From: AAA044-D11 sp009705075
GTDB taxonomy: Bacteria > Actinomycetota > Actinomycetes > Nanopelagicales > Nanopelagicaceae
DNA: 64,000 nt
Direction: 5' to 3'
Assembly: GCA_965268675.1 (NCBI GenBank)
Contig: OZ254179.1
Coordinates: forward strand, 1,178,001 to 1,242,000
The notes under the pieces: model-generated
Database searches by the model: none
Told to the model about the DNA's origin: nothing
Seen by the model: only the letters and a program-made list of their open reading frames with translations
Made by a program: the position numbers and the translations under genes
Shown here: piece after piece, positions 17,801 through 25,083 of the stretch
How positions within the stretch are numbered: position 1 is the stretch's first letter
Layout: each line of letters starts with the position of its first letter

Positions 17801-18468
17801 GCCTGCCCTTTTACTAAACGGACATCTCCAATTTGTCCAACAAACTTTAATCCTCCAATAACCACATTACCGCCAAGAAGTGAGTAAGTTTGATTATCGT
17901 TCGGTACATAAAGTACGCGAACGCCATCAAGGTACATACTTAGAACTCCGTTTACTCCAGTTTTAGAGAGCGCGATGTGGTGAAATTCTGCATCCGCGAA
18001 AGTGTTATAGACCTCGGCCGCAGTTTTAGTGTTACTCGTTTGAGTATCTGTATAACCCATATCAGATCCAGCAGGATGGAAATAATTTTGATTTGCCCGC
18101 CAGGCAGCGAAAAAGTTTGGACCATCAAACGATAGCCCCCACATAAAAGATGATGTTTTGGTATTTCGCTCGTGGTAGTAGTACTGAGTGGTACTTGACC
18201 AAAATGAAGCGGTGTACTGTCCGCCCATCGGACTACGTGAGATTTCCTTGACCCACATCTCAAGATTGAACGCACCGTCTCCAACATCTAGCTTTGCATC
18301 GTAAGGAATACTTACGGTTCCAAAACCTGAACCGGTATCAGAGCCAAAACTAACTGAACCTGCGTGCGCAGTTTGAGGAACAACAAGTGACTGGAAGAAG
18401 CCGAGTAACAAAGTTGCAATAAGTAAATGTATAAGTGGCTTTTGAGAATGACGTGGCACGGATTTCAT
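14842..18468 (-). CDS. Large secreted repeat protein: LamG-like domain and InlB-type B repeats
   Basis: Exported protein of 1208 aa. Signal peptide with cleavage likely after AHA near residue 36; a concanavalin/LamG-like domain at about 40-225 (YDAKLDVGDGAFNLEMWVKEI, FADAEFHHIALSK, GQIGDVRLVKG); then a chain of InlB/Flg_new-type repeats with the pattern TITYNLGGG...GYTFxGWSDG...TLTATWT. Six of these are nearly identical 75-residue units. There is no LPXTG or membrane anchor at the C-terminus, so it is either released or held by non-covalent wall contacts. AGGAGAG lies six bases before its ATG. Probably an adhesin or surface-layer-like component. Divergent from a TetR gene. Confidence 0.88.
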   Translation of the reverse strand: MKSVPRHSQKPLIHLLIATLLLGFFQSLVVPQTAHAGSVSFGSDTGSGFGTVSIPYDAKLDVGDGAFNLEMWVKEISRSPMGGQYTASFWSSTTQYYYHERNTKTSSFMWGLSFDGPNFFAAWRANQNYFHPAGSDMGYTDTQTSNTKTAAEVYNTFADAEFHHIALSKTGVNGVLSMYLDGVRVLYVPNDNQTYSLLGGNVVIGGLKFVGQIGDVRLVKGQALYTGPSITVPTSQITTTSQGAIASNVSLLLKASGNVCAVADFSDNHFPVLLNGTTCSLAATRSISSYNVQFDNQGHGTKPADANGVTSIALADLPSESNDGYFNFQGWSETTTGAVLTDAYAVTADSTLYAIWQDNSPITHTVTYDLDNGVGTLPIESSVAEGESFTVASSSGISKAGYTFIGWSDAPGSIYAQGSSYNMGTANVTLTAQWSSDSIPVTYNSNGGSPVSGTTVVIGESITAGPTNPTKAGFTFVKWQQSGVDIQYPLNPTHETLVDVSFPYYPILSTDYKSSVTSAGLDDLGRYENKGSWDSSIWYGPNRGTSPASTRDYVTYIDGTKYVAIRESVNALSDKPTGPRLNGYYIVPLDTSVTLNAVWSANPTRTITYNLGGGVGTLPIQGDVAEGASFIAAASIGITKPGFSFDKWSDGSANYAPGDTYTVSTNNITLTATWTANPTRTITYNLGGGVGTTPTQGDVAEGASFIAAASIGITKPGFSFDKWSDGSANYAPGDTYTVSTNNITLTATWTANPTRTVTYNLGGGVGTTPTQGDVAEGASFIAASSSGITKPGFSFDKWSDGSANYAPGDTYTVSTNNITLTATWTANPTRTITYNLGGGVGTTPTQGDVAEGASFIAAASIGITKPGFSFDKWSDGSANYAPGDTYTVSTNNITLTATWTANPTRTITYNLGGGVGTLPIQGDVAEGASFIAAASIGITKPGFSFDKWSDGSANYAPGDTYTVSTNNITLTATWTANPTRTITYNLGGGVGTTPTQGDVAEGASFIAAASIGITKPGFSFNKWSDGSANYAPGDTYTVSTNNITLTATWTGNPTRTITYNLGGGSFEYNKPTPTQAPVAPGSKFTVASSKDLEKKGYTFGGWSDGSRIYKDKASYTMGSSNVVFTAVWIAKQYKIAWNIKSNGGASGGVAGASKYTAGAPITTLPTNAVRPGKVFKGWYTSAKGGTKITSGYVVATPFGDVTFYAQFA
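15316..16665 (-). repeat. Six tandem 225-bp repeats in the surface-protein gene
   Basis: Exactly six in-frame units of 225 bp (75 codons, each starting NPTRT) lie head to tail. Units differ at a handful of positions; in translation order units 1 and 5 carry GTLPIQ, the others GTTPTQ, unit 3 has AASSSG instead of AASIG, and unit 6 has NKWSDG. The patchwork sharing of variants is what gene conversion or unequal crossing-over would give. Flanking repeats on either side are diverged. Confidence 0.96.
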
Positions 18469-18511
18469 AAGAATCTCTCCTGGGGTTACAAATTGGATCT
18501 GAGGGCCGAAT

Positions 18512-18530
18512 AAAAGAATATCATTCTTTT
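18512..18530. promoter_or_regulatory. Perfect inverted repeat, candidate TetR operator
   Basis: AAAAGAAT and ATTCTTTT flank a 3-base spacer in the region between the divergent surface-protein and TetR genes. The 19-base size and position suit a TetR-family dimer site. A role as a stem-loop cannot be excluded. Confidence 0.5.
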
Positions 18531-18616
18531 ATAAGTAGGGCACTTTTTTATAGGATTGGCGGTCTGCCATCAAAAGCTCCTTTTAATCCAACCGATGAGA
18601 GGTCTAAACTCCGCCT

Positions 18617-19276
18617 ATGCCAATTCACAAGGTCGCCGCTACAACGGGTCTCGGTCGAAAAAGTGCCTATGTGGCCCGCAACCGAGCAGCGCTACTTCGC
18701 TCCACTCAGCGGGTCTTGGCTGAGATTGGGCCAGAGGCCAGTATTGATCAATTTGCTGAGGCCGCTGAAATTGCGATCAGCACTATTTATACGCATTTTG
18801 AAAATAAAGAAGCGCTCATTGCGGCTGCGAACATCGAGGCTTTTCGCGATTGGCAAGATTGGGCAGACCAGTTTCTTCATGGGATAAAGGATCCCATCGA
18901 AGAACTTGTACTTCCAATGCGCCTGTTTTTACGACTCGGCAAAACGCATCCTCATTACGCCGGCATGATTGCGCAAAACGTATATGGCACACCAAAGTAT
19001 TTTCCTCAGATCGAAGAAAGTATCTATCATCATGTGAACGAACTTACTAAAGCCAAGATTCTGAATATTGAGAATCCGGCAATTCGAATTCGAAGCGTTT
19101 CTGCATGCATCTTCGCAGGGCTTTCAAATCAATTGCTAAATCCGAAGGCAAAAGAAGCAGATGCCGACGCAACTATTGAAGTGATTTTAGGGATTTTAGG
19201 AGTTAGTTCAGCAAAGGCAAAAAAGGTAGCAAATGCGCCGATGCCAGATATATCAGCACATACTCCGCGCCTATGA
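18617..19276 (+). CDS. TetR/AcrR family transcriptional regulator
   Basis: DNA-binding regulator of 219 aa. Helix-turn-helix at about 27-70 (RSTQRVLAEIGPEASIDQFAEAAEIAISTIYTHFENKEALIAAA), with the STIYTHFxNKEAL signature of the family; the C-terminal domain (MRLFLRLGKTHPHYAGMIAQNVYG) is of the type seen in many actinobacterial TetR proteins, and the ligand is unknown. TAAACT sits six bases before the ATG, so the mRNA is probably leaderless. It faces the secreted repeat protein, with a palindrome between them, so it may control that gene and itself. Confidence 0.92.
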   Translation: MPIHKVAATTGLGRKSAYVARNRAALLRSTQRVLAEIGPEASIDQFAEAAEIAISTIYTHFENKEALIAAANIEAFRDWQDWADQFLHGIKDPIEELVLPMRLFLRLGKTHPHYAGMIAQNVYGTPKYFPQIEESIYHHVNELTKAKILNIENPAIRIRSVSACIFAGLSNQLLNPKAKEADADATIEVILGILGVSSAKAKKVANAPMPDISAHTPRL

Positions 19277-19302
19277 GTAAGACCCTGAAGTAGGATTTGG
19301 GC

Positions 19303-20106
19303 ATGTCATCAGAAGTGCGTGATCTAGTTTCAGATTTAGATTTAGCGCTTCGCCTTGCCGATATTTCAGATGCAATTTCGCTCAAGCGTTATCAAGCACT
19401 TGATCTTGTAATCGAAACTAAGCCGGATTTATCGCCAGTAACTGATGCTGATAAGGCTGTTGAAAGTGCAATTAGAAATGAGCTACAGAGTTCACGTCCC
19501 GATGATTTAGTTGTAGGCGAAGAGTTTGGTCAACCAGAATCGCTAAATGGAAAGTATTACTGGGTAATTGATCCAATTGATGGAACTAAGAATTTTCTAC
19601 GTGGTGTCCCAACTTGGGCGACCTTAATTGGACTTATAGATCCTGAAGGAAGAGTTGTAGTTGGAGTTGTTAGTGCTCCGGCGCTCTCCAGGCGTTGGTG
19701 GGCGGCAGCTGGTTTAGGCGCAAAAGTGCAATTTGGCGCAGACAAAATCGAAGTTAAAACACTTAAGGTTTCAAAGGTTTCGAAGCTAAGTGATGCATCG
19801 ATTTCATACTCAGATTTAGTTGGCTGGGGTGAGCGTCGTGCAAATTTCGTGGCGCTGCAGGAAAATATTTGGCGAACCCGAGGGCATGGTGATTTCTGGT
19901 CACACATGTTGGTTGCTGAAGGTGCGGTTGATGTTGCTGTTGAACCAAAGCTAGCGCTCTGGGATATGGCGGCCCTTGATGTAATTGTGCGCGAGGCCGG
20001 TGGCAAATTTACAAATATCGATGGCATAGATGGTCCACATGGTGGCAGTGCTATTTCAAGTAACGGCTTGCTGCATGCGGATTTTATTGAGGAAATTACC
20101 AAGTGA
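19303..20106 (+). CDS. hisN: Inositol-monophosphatase-family histidinol-phosphatase
   Basis: Mg-dependent phosphatase of 267 aa. Metal-binding motifs GEEFG (72-76), DPIDGTKNFLRG (90-101) and LWDMAALDVIVREAGG near the C-terminus identify the IMPase superfamily; the DGTKNFLRGVPTWATLIGL wording is that of actinobacterial HisN, which dephosphorylates histidinol phosphate. Other IMPase activities cannot be excluded. The frame opens with TTG at 19297, but AGGA lies seven bases before the ATG at 19303, which I use. It overlaps the next gene by four bases (GTGA). Confidence 0.87.
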   Translation: MSSEVRDLVSDLDLALRLADISDAISLKRYQALDLVIETKPDLSPVTDADKAVESAIRNELQSSRPDDLVVGEEFGQPESLNGKYYWVIDPIDGTKNFLRGVPTWATLIGLIDPEGRVVVGVVSAPALSRRWWAAAGLGAKVQFGADKIEVKTLKVSKVSKLSDASISYSDLVGWGERRANFVALQENIWRTRGHGDFWSHMLVAEGAVDVAVEPKLALWDMAALDVIVREAGGKFTNIDGIDGPHGGSAISSNGLLHADFIEEITK

Positions 20107-20771
20107 TCGCACTTGCTGATTCTTTAAATATTGCAATCGGTTCGATTGATGTCGCTGGGCGCACTTTTACAAAGCCACAAGTGCAATTAGCGCTTTATGT
20201 TCTAGTTGGATTGATTCTTCTTATTATTCTGGCGCTTTTAATTGGCAAAGTACGAAGCCGTTCAACTAAATCAGAGCCGGCAATTCCGCAATATGAAGAG
20301 ATCTTTGAAATCGAGACTGAGATCTTTGAGACCAATCCTTATAAGAACGACCCTGATACCCACTTCGAACAATCGGTTCTGCGCACCTTTACGTTGACCT
20401 TAATGATTGGGCTGCGCGATTACTTAGCAAAGATGGCAGAGAACGCCTCCGATCAACATAAAGCTATGGCTGCGATTGCTAAACATCTCGAGGCGGCGGG
20501 TACGACACCGATTGCATTTACCCAGTGGAACCAATCCTCAATTCAGGGAATTGCTGCGCGAATTATTCTGAACGGTAAATCTCGAACCGCGCTCTTCGGG
20601 CCAAGTGTTGCGATGTCGAAGGCGAGTGCGAAATTTCCTGATGAGATTGCCACTGCTGTTGAGAGCGGGCATGCGGCAGGACATAGCGTCTTTGTATTAG
20701 CGATTGATGGCCTGGCTTATGGCGTATTTAGCGTGAGCCACAGGCTGCAATTAGTTGCAGCCACTTCTTAA
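20103..20771 (+). CDS. Membrane-anchored protein resembling the nucleotide-binding domain of P1B-type ATPases
   Basis: Protein of 222 aa with one membrane helix at about 27-49 and a cytosolic domain. The second half reads like the N-domain of a metal-transporting P-type ATPase: a possible remnant of the SEHP motif (SDQHKAMAAIAKHLEAAG, 117-133), then SSIQGIAARIILNGKSRTALFGP (145-167) like the G-x-G / 'vGn' strand pair, and AAGHSVFVLAIDGLAYGVFSV (191-211) like 'GkTvvfvAvdg..aGv'. The P-domain DKTGT, the transmembrane metal-binding CPC and the TGD hinge are absent. It may sense ATP. It is translationally coupled to hisN through GTGA. Function unknown; the similarity is read by eye. Confidence 0.6.
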   Translation: MIALADSLNIAIGSIDVAGRTFTKPQVQLALYVLVGLILLIILALLIGKVRSRSTKSEPAIPQYEEIFEIETEIFETNPYKNDPDTHFEQSVLRTFTLTLMIGLRDYLAKMAENASDQHKAMAAIAKHLEAAGTTPIAFTQWNQSSIQGIAARIILNGKSRTALFGPSVAMSKASAKFPDEIATAVESGHAAGHSVFVLAIDGLAYGVFSVSHRLQLVAATS

Positions 20772-20790
20772 TCTGTATATCGGTATTGAT

Positions 20791-20867
20791 TGGTAGCGGG
20801 GACAGGATTTGAACCTATGACCTCTGGGTTATGAGCCCAGCGAGCTACCGAGCTGCTCCACCCCGCG
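20791..20867 (-). tRNA. Initiator tRNA-fMet (CAT)
   Basis: 77-nt cloverleaf on the minus strand with anticodon CAT, encoded CCA end, a C1-U72 acceptor mismatch and the three consecutive G-C pairs in the anticodon stem (GGG-loop-CCC) that mark initiator tRNAs. The acceptor CGCGGGG pairs with CCCCGC. The sequence is almost the same as known actinobacterial initiators. Confidence 0.98.
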
Positions 20868-20920
20868 TCGGTTCGGCAATCTTATGCCGAAAGGTTTAAT
20901 AACCCAAATTGCTTAGGCAA

Positions 20921-23818
20921 TTACTTCTGCGCAGAGATTGCGGCAGCAATTGCAGCTTTTAAGCGATCTTGAGCCTTGCCGTAAGCAGTGAAGTCGCCTT
21001 TCTTAAGTGCGGCTTGTGAATCTGCAAGAGCAGATTGCGCGCTTGCAAGGGCTGCCTTAAGGGAACTGCTCATATTTGAATTACCATTTGAATTATTACC
21101 GGAAGTACTTCCAGAAGTTGAACCAGAAGTGTTATTTAAAACAGTTCCGGAATTTCCACCGAAGACTTGATCAAGTGCACCTTTAAGTGTGTCATCGAAA
21201 CCGATTACATCACCGAAGGAGACCAATACTTTTTGTAGCAATGGATATGCTGAATTATTCGCCGTTGCACGAACATAAACAGGCTGAACATAAAGCAGTC
21301 CGCCACCAACTGGAAGAGTTAGCAAGTTCGCAAGAACTACATCAGATCCACCTTGACGAAGAAGTGAGAGCGCTTGTGCAACTTCAGGCTTAGCTTCGAA
21401 GTTTGAGGCTACTTGTGATGGGCCAGAAATATTTGTTGAACGTGGAAGTTGTAATACTGAAATCTTTCCGTAGTCAGGACCGTTATCTGAATTAACTACT
21501 GCAAAGGCCGTTAGGTTCTGGCGATTTCCGCGCGGAACAAATGAAGTAGTCAGAGAGAATGCAGCCTTCTCTTGGCCAGGAACTTTAAGTGTCATGTAAT
21601 AAGGAGGTTGAATTCCAGCATTCGCACCTATAGAAGAAGGGTCAGTTGGAACGCGCCAGAAATCTTGGCCACCATAAAAGGCATCAGCTGTCTTAACATG
21701 ATAGGTACTTAATACATCGCGTTGTACACCAAATAAATCTTCTGGGTAACGGATGTGCTCAAGAAGTGACTTAGACATTGCGCTCTTTGGCGTCACAGTT
21801 CCCGGGAATGATTTGCTCCAAGTAGAAAGTACGGGATCTTTGGTATCCCATTGATAGAGCTTTACCGTGCCATCATAGGCATCGACTGTGGCTTTAACAG
21901 AGTTGCGAATGTAACTAACGTTCTTATCTTCAAGTGAGGAAACCGCAGTCGAGCTTGTAGTCACTGAGTTTGTTGTCGCAGCTGCAAGATTTGTCTTCTT
22001 TGAATATGGATATCCGTTGCTAGTGGTGTACCCATCAACGATCCATAGGATGCGACCATCGACAACTGCGGGATATACGTTTCCATCGAGGGTTAACCAA
22101 GGTGCAACTTTCGCTACTCGCTCACTCGGATTTCGATTGAAAAGAATTTTAGAATCTGAGTTAATCAAGTTTGAAAGGACAATACGTTGCTCTTGATATT
22201 TGATTGCAAAAAGAAGGCGAGTAAATAGCGACCCCATTGGGACTCCGCCCTTGCCGGTATAGGTGTAGTTCTTCTGGCCATTTGCTGAGTTGTCATCTGG
22301 ATAATCAAGTTCGGTTGGCTTACTGCTCTTTGCGCCACCAATGATTGAGTAATCAGGAACGTTCTCGCCAAAGTAGATGCGGGGTTCAAACTTTCCCAGA
22401 CCTGAAGTTGGTGGAATATTTCCAACGCTAAAAGTTGGCTTACCATCGGTATCAATGGTGTTTCCAAGAGCAGATACAAAGCCAAATCCGTGGGTATAAA
22501 CCAAGTGATCGTTAATCCAATTTCGAGCTGGATTGCCTTCGATATTTAACTCTCGAACAGCAACTACAGAGTCTCGTTTTTCACCATCAATTGTGTAGCG
22601 ATCTACATCCAATGAATCGGCAAAGTTGTAATAAGGCTTAATTTGCTGGAGTTGGCGGAAAGTCGATGGAACAACACTTGGATCTAGAAGGCGGATATTT
22701 GAAATTGTTGCTGCATCATTCTTCAACTGTCCAGCAGATGTCGCAATCGTTGCTTCATAGTCAGTTACAGAAACGTCACTTAAGCCATAAGCAGCTCGCG
22801 TAGCCTCAATATTTCGTTGGATATATGGCGCTTCTTTTGAGGATTCACTTGGCTTTACTTGGAATTGCTGAATCGCAGCTGGATAAATCCCAGCAATTAA
22901 TAGCGAGGAAATTACTAAAAGGCTGACGCCCGCTGCAGGCAGAACCCATGAGCGGCGAATAATGTTTGCGAAGAAGAGAAGCGCACAAATTAGTGAAATG
23001 CCAGCCAGAATAGCTTTTGCGGGCAACAGTGCGTTGACGTCAGTATAGGAAAGACCGGTAATCAGCTTTCCCTCTTTTAATTCCAAGGCGTAGCGATCAA
23101 ACCAATATGCAACAGCCTTAACTAATACCAAAATTCCGAGTAGAACAGAGAGTTGAACTCGTGCGGCGACCGTTGTTTTATCTTCCGGTGCCTGCAATCT
23201 AATTCCACTATATAAATAGTGAACCGCTGCTGATGCAAGAATTGTTAGGACCAAAGTTGAAATAGCCCACGCTATTAGCGCTTCATAGAATGGTAATTTG
23301 AACACAAAGAACGAAATATCTAAACCAAATTGGGAATCCTTTACCCCAAATGAAGTTGAATTCTTAAACTGTAGCCAAGACTCCCAGAGCGATGCGCCTG
23401 AAGTTCCGGCAAAGTAGAAGAAGCCAACAAAAATTGCGAGTAGCGCCCAGCGACGGATCGGTTCGATTTGTCCGCGATAGCGCTCTAGGTTGTCCGCTTC
23501 AATTGAAATTGGCGCATAAATTGGGCGATTTCTAAAAGCGATGTAAACATTTGTCGTAATGAAAAGTGAAGTTACTGATCCAAAGAAAATAAAGAGAACA
23601 ATTTTTGTTGTGAGTACTGTGCTCCAGACTGAAACAAAATCAACAGAACGAAACCAGAGCAAGTCCGCATAGAAACCACTCATGCCAACCAAGATTGACG
23701 CCAGTATTACGAGAGCGATGACTGTAAGCGCTAATGGACCTGGGCGTTTTGGACGCAATGGATTTTGTGGGCCACCTGAACCGGAGAAAGGATTGCCTGG
23801 AAATTGAAATGAACTCAT
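20921..23818 (-). CDS. UPF0182 family large membrane protein
   Basis: Conserved actinobacterial and cyanobacterial membrane protein of 965 aa, function unknown. Seven hydrophobic segments occupy about 25-305; the large remainder (YIQRNIEATRAAYGLSDVSV, HLVYTHGFGFVSALGN, RIYFGENVPDYSIIGG, IRYPEDLFGVQRDVLSTYHV, FYGGQDFWRVPTDP) is the extracytoplasmic UPF0182 domain. The C-terminus is a Ser/Gly/Asn linker followed by an Ala-rich helix (SSLKAALASAQSALADSQAAL). The frame offers ATG at 23824 and 23818; TAGAGT lies six bases before the second, so I take the leaderless-like start. A terminator separates it from the upstream protease gene. Confidence 0.95.
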   Translation of the reverse strand: MSSFQFPGNPFSGSGGPQNPLRPKRPGPLALTVIALVILASILVGMSGFYADLLWFRSVDFVSVWSTVLTTKIVLFIFFGSVTSLFITTNVYIAFRNRPIYAPISIEADNLERYRGQIEPIRRWALLAIFVGFFYFAGTSGASLWESWLQFKNSTSFGVKDSQFGLDISFFVFKLPFYEALIAWAISTLVLTILASAAVHYLYSGIRLQAPEDKTTVAARVQLSVLLGILVLVKAVAYWFDRYALELKEGKLITGLSYTDVNALLPAKAILAGISLICALLFFANIIRRSWVLPAAGVSLLVISSLLIAGIYPAAIQQFQVKPSESSKEAPYIQRNIEATRAAYGLSDVSVTDYEATIATSAGQLKNDAATISNIRLLDPSVVPSTFRQLQQIKPYYNFADSLDVDRYTIDGEKRDSVVAVRELNIEGNPARNWINDHLVYTHGFGFVSALGNTIDTDGKPTFSVGNIPPTSGLGKFEPRIYFGENVPDYSIIGGAKSSKPTELDYPDDNSANGQKNYTYTGKGGVPMGSLFTRLLFAIKYQEQRIVLSNLINSDSKILFNRNPSERVAKVAPWLTLDGNVYPAVVDGRILWIVDGYTTSNGYPYSKKTNLAAATTNSVTTSSTAVSSLEDKNVSYIRNSVKATVDAYDGTVKLYQWDTKDPVLSTWSKSFPGTVTPKSAMSKSLLEHIRYPEDLFGVQRDVLSTYHVKTADAFYGGQDFWRVPTDPSSIGANAGIQPPYYMTLKVPGQEKAAFSLTTSFVPRGNRQNLTAFAVVNSDNGPDYGKISVLQLPRSTNISGPSQVASNFEAKPEVAQALSLLRQGGSDVVLANLLTLPVGGGLLYVQPVYVRATANNSAYPLLQKVLVSFGDVIGFDDTLKGALDQVFGGNSGTVLNNTSGSTSGSTSGNNSNGNSNMSSSLKAALASAQSALADSQAALKKGDFTAYGKAQDRLKAAIAAAISAQK

Positions 23819-23838
23819 GTCCATACTCTACCTAGTGG

Positions 23839-23866
23839 AAAAAAGCGGGCAAACCGATACCCGCAA
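23839..23866 (-). terminator. Intrinsic terminator after the S16 protease gene
   Basis: On the minus strand GCGGG pairs with CCCGC over a ten-base loop and is followed by six T. It lies between the ylbL-like stop and the UPF0182 start, so the two same-strand genes are probably separate transcripts. Confidence 0.8.
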
Positions 23867-23879
23867 AACGTTGTGAAAA

Positions 23880-24674
23880 TCAGGAAGAGCAGCGCAAACT
23901 CTTTGCAATAGTCGGGCTAAGCAATCCATGAAAGGCTTCATTAAGGTTTTTCACAGCAATTATCTTCAGGCCATCCGTCTTAACCGTTATATCTTGGCAA
24001 TTCACCTGTGGGATAACAGCAATAGTTGCTCCAGCACTTCTTGCTGAAAGTAGCTTCTGATCAATGCCACCGATTCCTCCGACAAGGCCAGACTCGGTAA
24101 TCGTTCCTGTGACAGCAATTGTGCGCCCGGCAATTAATTCTGGATTGCTAAGTTTTGCGATTAACGAAAGAGCGAAAGCCAACCCCGCACTTGGGCCTCC
24201 AACGTTCTTCATTACAAAGTTAATATCTGAAAGCTTCCAATTAAGTGGCTCGTCTGGGTGCGCTTGCTTCAAGAAATTTGCAGCAGCGATTGCAGCTAAC
24301 TGCTCGGAGCTCTCCATATCTTTCTTACCTCTAGCAGCAGCAACTTTCGTTGTTTCACCTTCTGCATAAACAATCTCATTCGGTAGGACCACCGAATCAC
24401 CACGAAGCCAAGCCCTTAATACCAAAATTCCAGGCGGCCTACTATCGGGATTATTAACAAAAACAGATAAGGACAATAACTTTCCTGAAGTTTGTCGCTC
24501 GCTATCGCCAGATATTTTCATCCCTTTGCTTAAGAGATTAGTGACGGGTCCCGGTGAAATAATGGCAAAAGGTGCAGGGAGAAAAAGTGCGAAAAGCAGA
24601 ATTGTGATTAAGAAATAAAACGATGGTTTAGATAGGTATCTAGGAATTGGGTGCGGAGTCATCTTTAGTTTCAT
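23880..24674 (-). CDS. YlbL-like Lon-protease (S16) domain protein lacking the PDZ domain
   Basis: Membrane-anchored serine protease of 264 aa. N-terminal helix at about 19-40, then the luminal segment LRAWLRGDSVVLPNEIVYAEGET...EQLAAIAAANFL typical of YlbL, and directly the S16 domain with Ser162 in VGGPSAGLAFAL and Lys207 in GGIGGIDQK (Ser/Lys dyad). Actinobacterial YlbL proteins normally have a PDZ domain between these two parts and are around 340 aa, so the PDZ seems to have been lost cleanly. It overlaps the upstream small gene by 35 bases if the first ATG is used; a second ATG four codons in is possible. Confidence 0.85.
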   Translation of the reverse strand: MKLKMTPHPIPRYLSKPSFYFLITILLFALFLPAPFAIISPGPVTNLLSKGMKISGDSERQTSGKLLSLSVFVNNPDSRPPGILVLRAWLRGDSVVLPNEIVYAEGETTKVAAARGKKDMESSEQLAAIAAANFLKQAHPDEPLNWKLSDINFVMKNVGGPSAGLAFALSLIAKLSNPELIAGRTIAVTGTITESGLVGGIGGIDQKLLSARSAGATIAVIPQVNCQDITVKTDGLKIIAVKNLNEAFHGLLSPTIAKSLRCSS

Positions 24675-24861
24675 CTCGGAAACTATGCTGAAAGCTTTGA
24701 AATTTATTCACGGAACGATTGGTCTCATTTGCATATTTATCTTTGAATTTTGCCACCCAGATCACATAGATAAGCGCCCCAAGAACTGCAAAGAAGGGAA
24801 CGAGCCACCAAATAAGGGCGGCAAATGCTGGGCTGCTTGTAGCTGCGGCCTGAATAATCAT
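24640..24861 (-). CDS. Small single-span membrane protein
   Basis: 73-residue protein with one strong membrane helix (ALIWWLVPFFAVLGALIYVIWVAKF) and a polar C-terminal tail rich in Lys, Ser and Asp. I do not recognise a family. It sits directly upstream of, and overlapping, the YlbL-like protease gene, so it is co-translated and may be a partner of that membrane protease. GTG at 24867 is an alternative start two codons earlier. Confidence 0.65.
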   Translation of the reverse strand: MIIQAAATSSPAFAALIWWLVPFFAVLGALIYVIWVAKFKDKYANETNRSVNKFQSFQHSFRDETKDDSAPNS

Positions 24862-25022
24862 TTGCACTCTAATCCCTAACTTCTCGGCTTAAGTAGCCCA
24901 CCCTAACAATAAGGGCTGACAAATACCTGCCAAAATTAACAGCAAAACTTAAGGAAATCAGGAAGAAACCTAAGGCAACTTTGGTTATGTTACTTGTGGT
25001 CAGGTAACTAATCCGAGTTCAT

Positions 25023-25064
25023 ATCGATTTGTAGGAATCGATTTACAGGAATCGAATTTAAGAG
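25023..25064. repeat. Three 14-bp direct repeats upstream of the DUF2342 gene
   Basis: ATCGATTTGTAGGA, ATCGATTTACAGGA and a diverged ATCGAATTTAAGAG follow each other with a 14-base period. They end 20 bases before the start codon, next to the AAGGAGGG site, so they lie in the 5' leader or promoter and could be binding sites. Confidence 0.6.
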
Positions 25065-25083
25065 ATTTTTTAAGGAGGGCTCG

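Noticed and set aside
19557..20102. 181-aa open frame opposite hisN
   Set aside because: Shadow of the IMPase coding strand; composition and lack of motifs argue against a gene.
20100..20771. Pseudogene remnant of a full P-type ATPase
   Set aside because: The frame is intact, has its own membrane anchor and a coupled start, and neighbouring DNA has no leftover ATPase domains.
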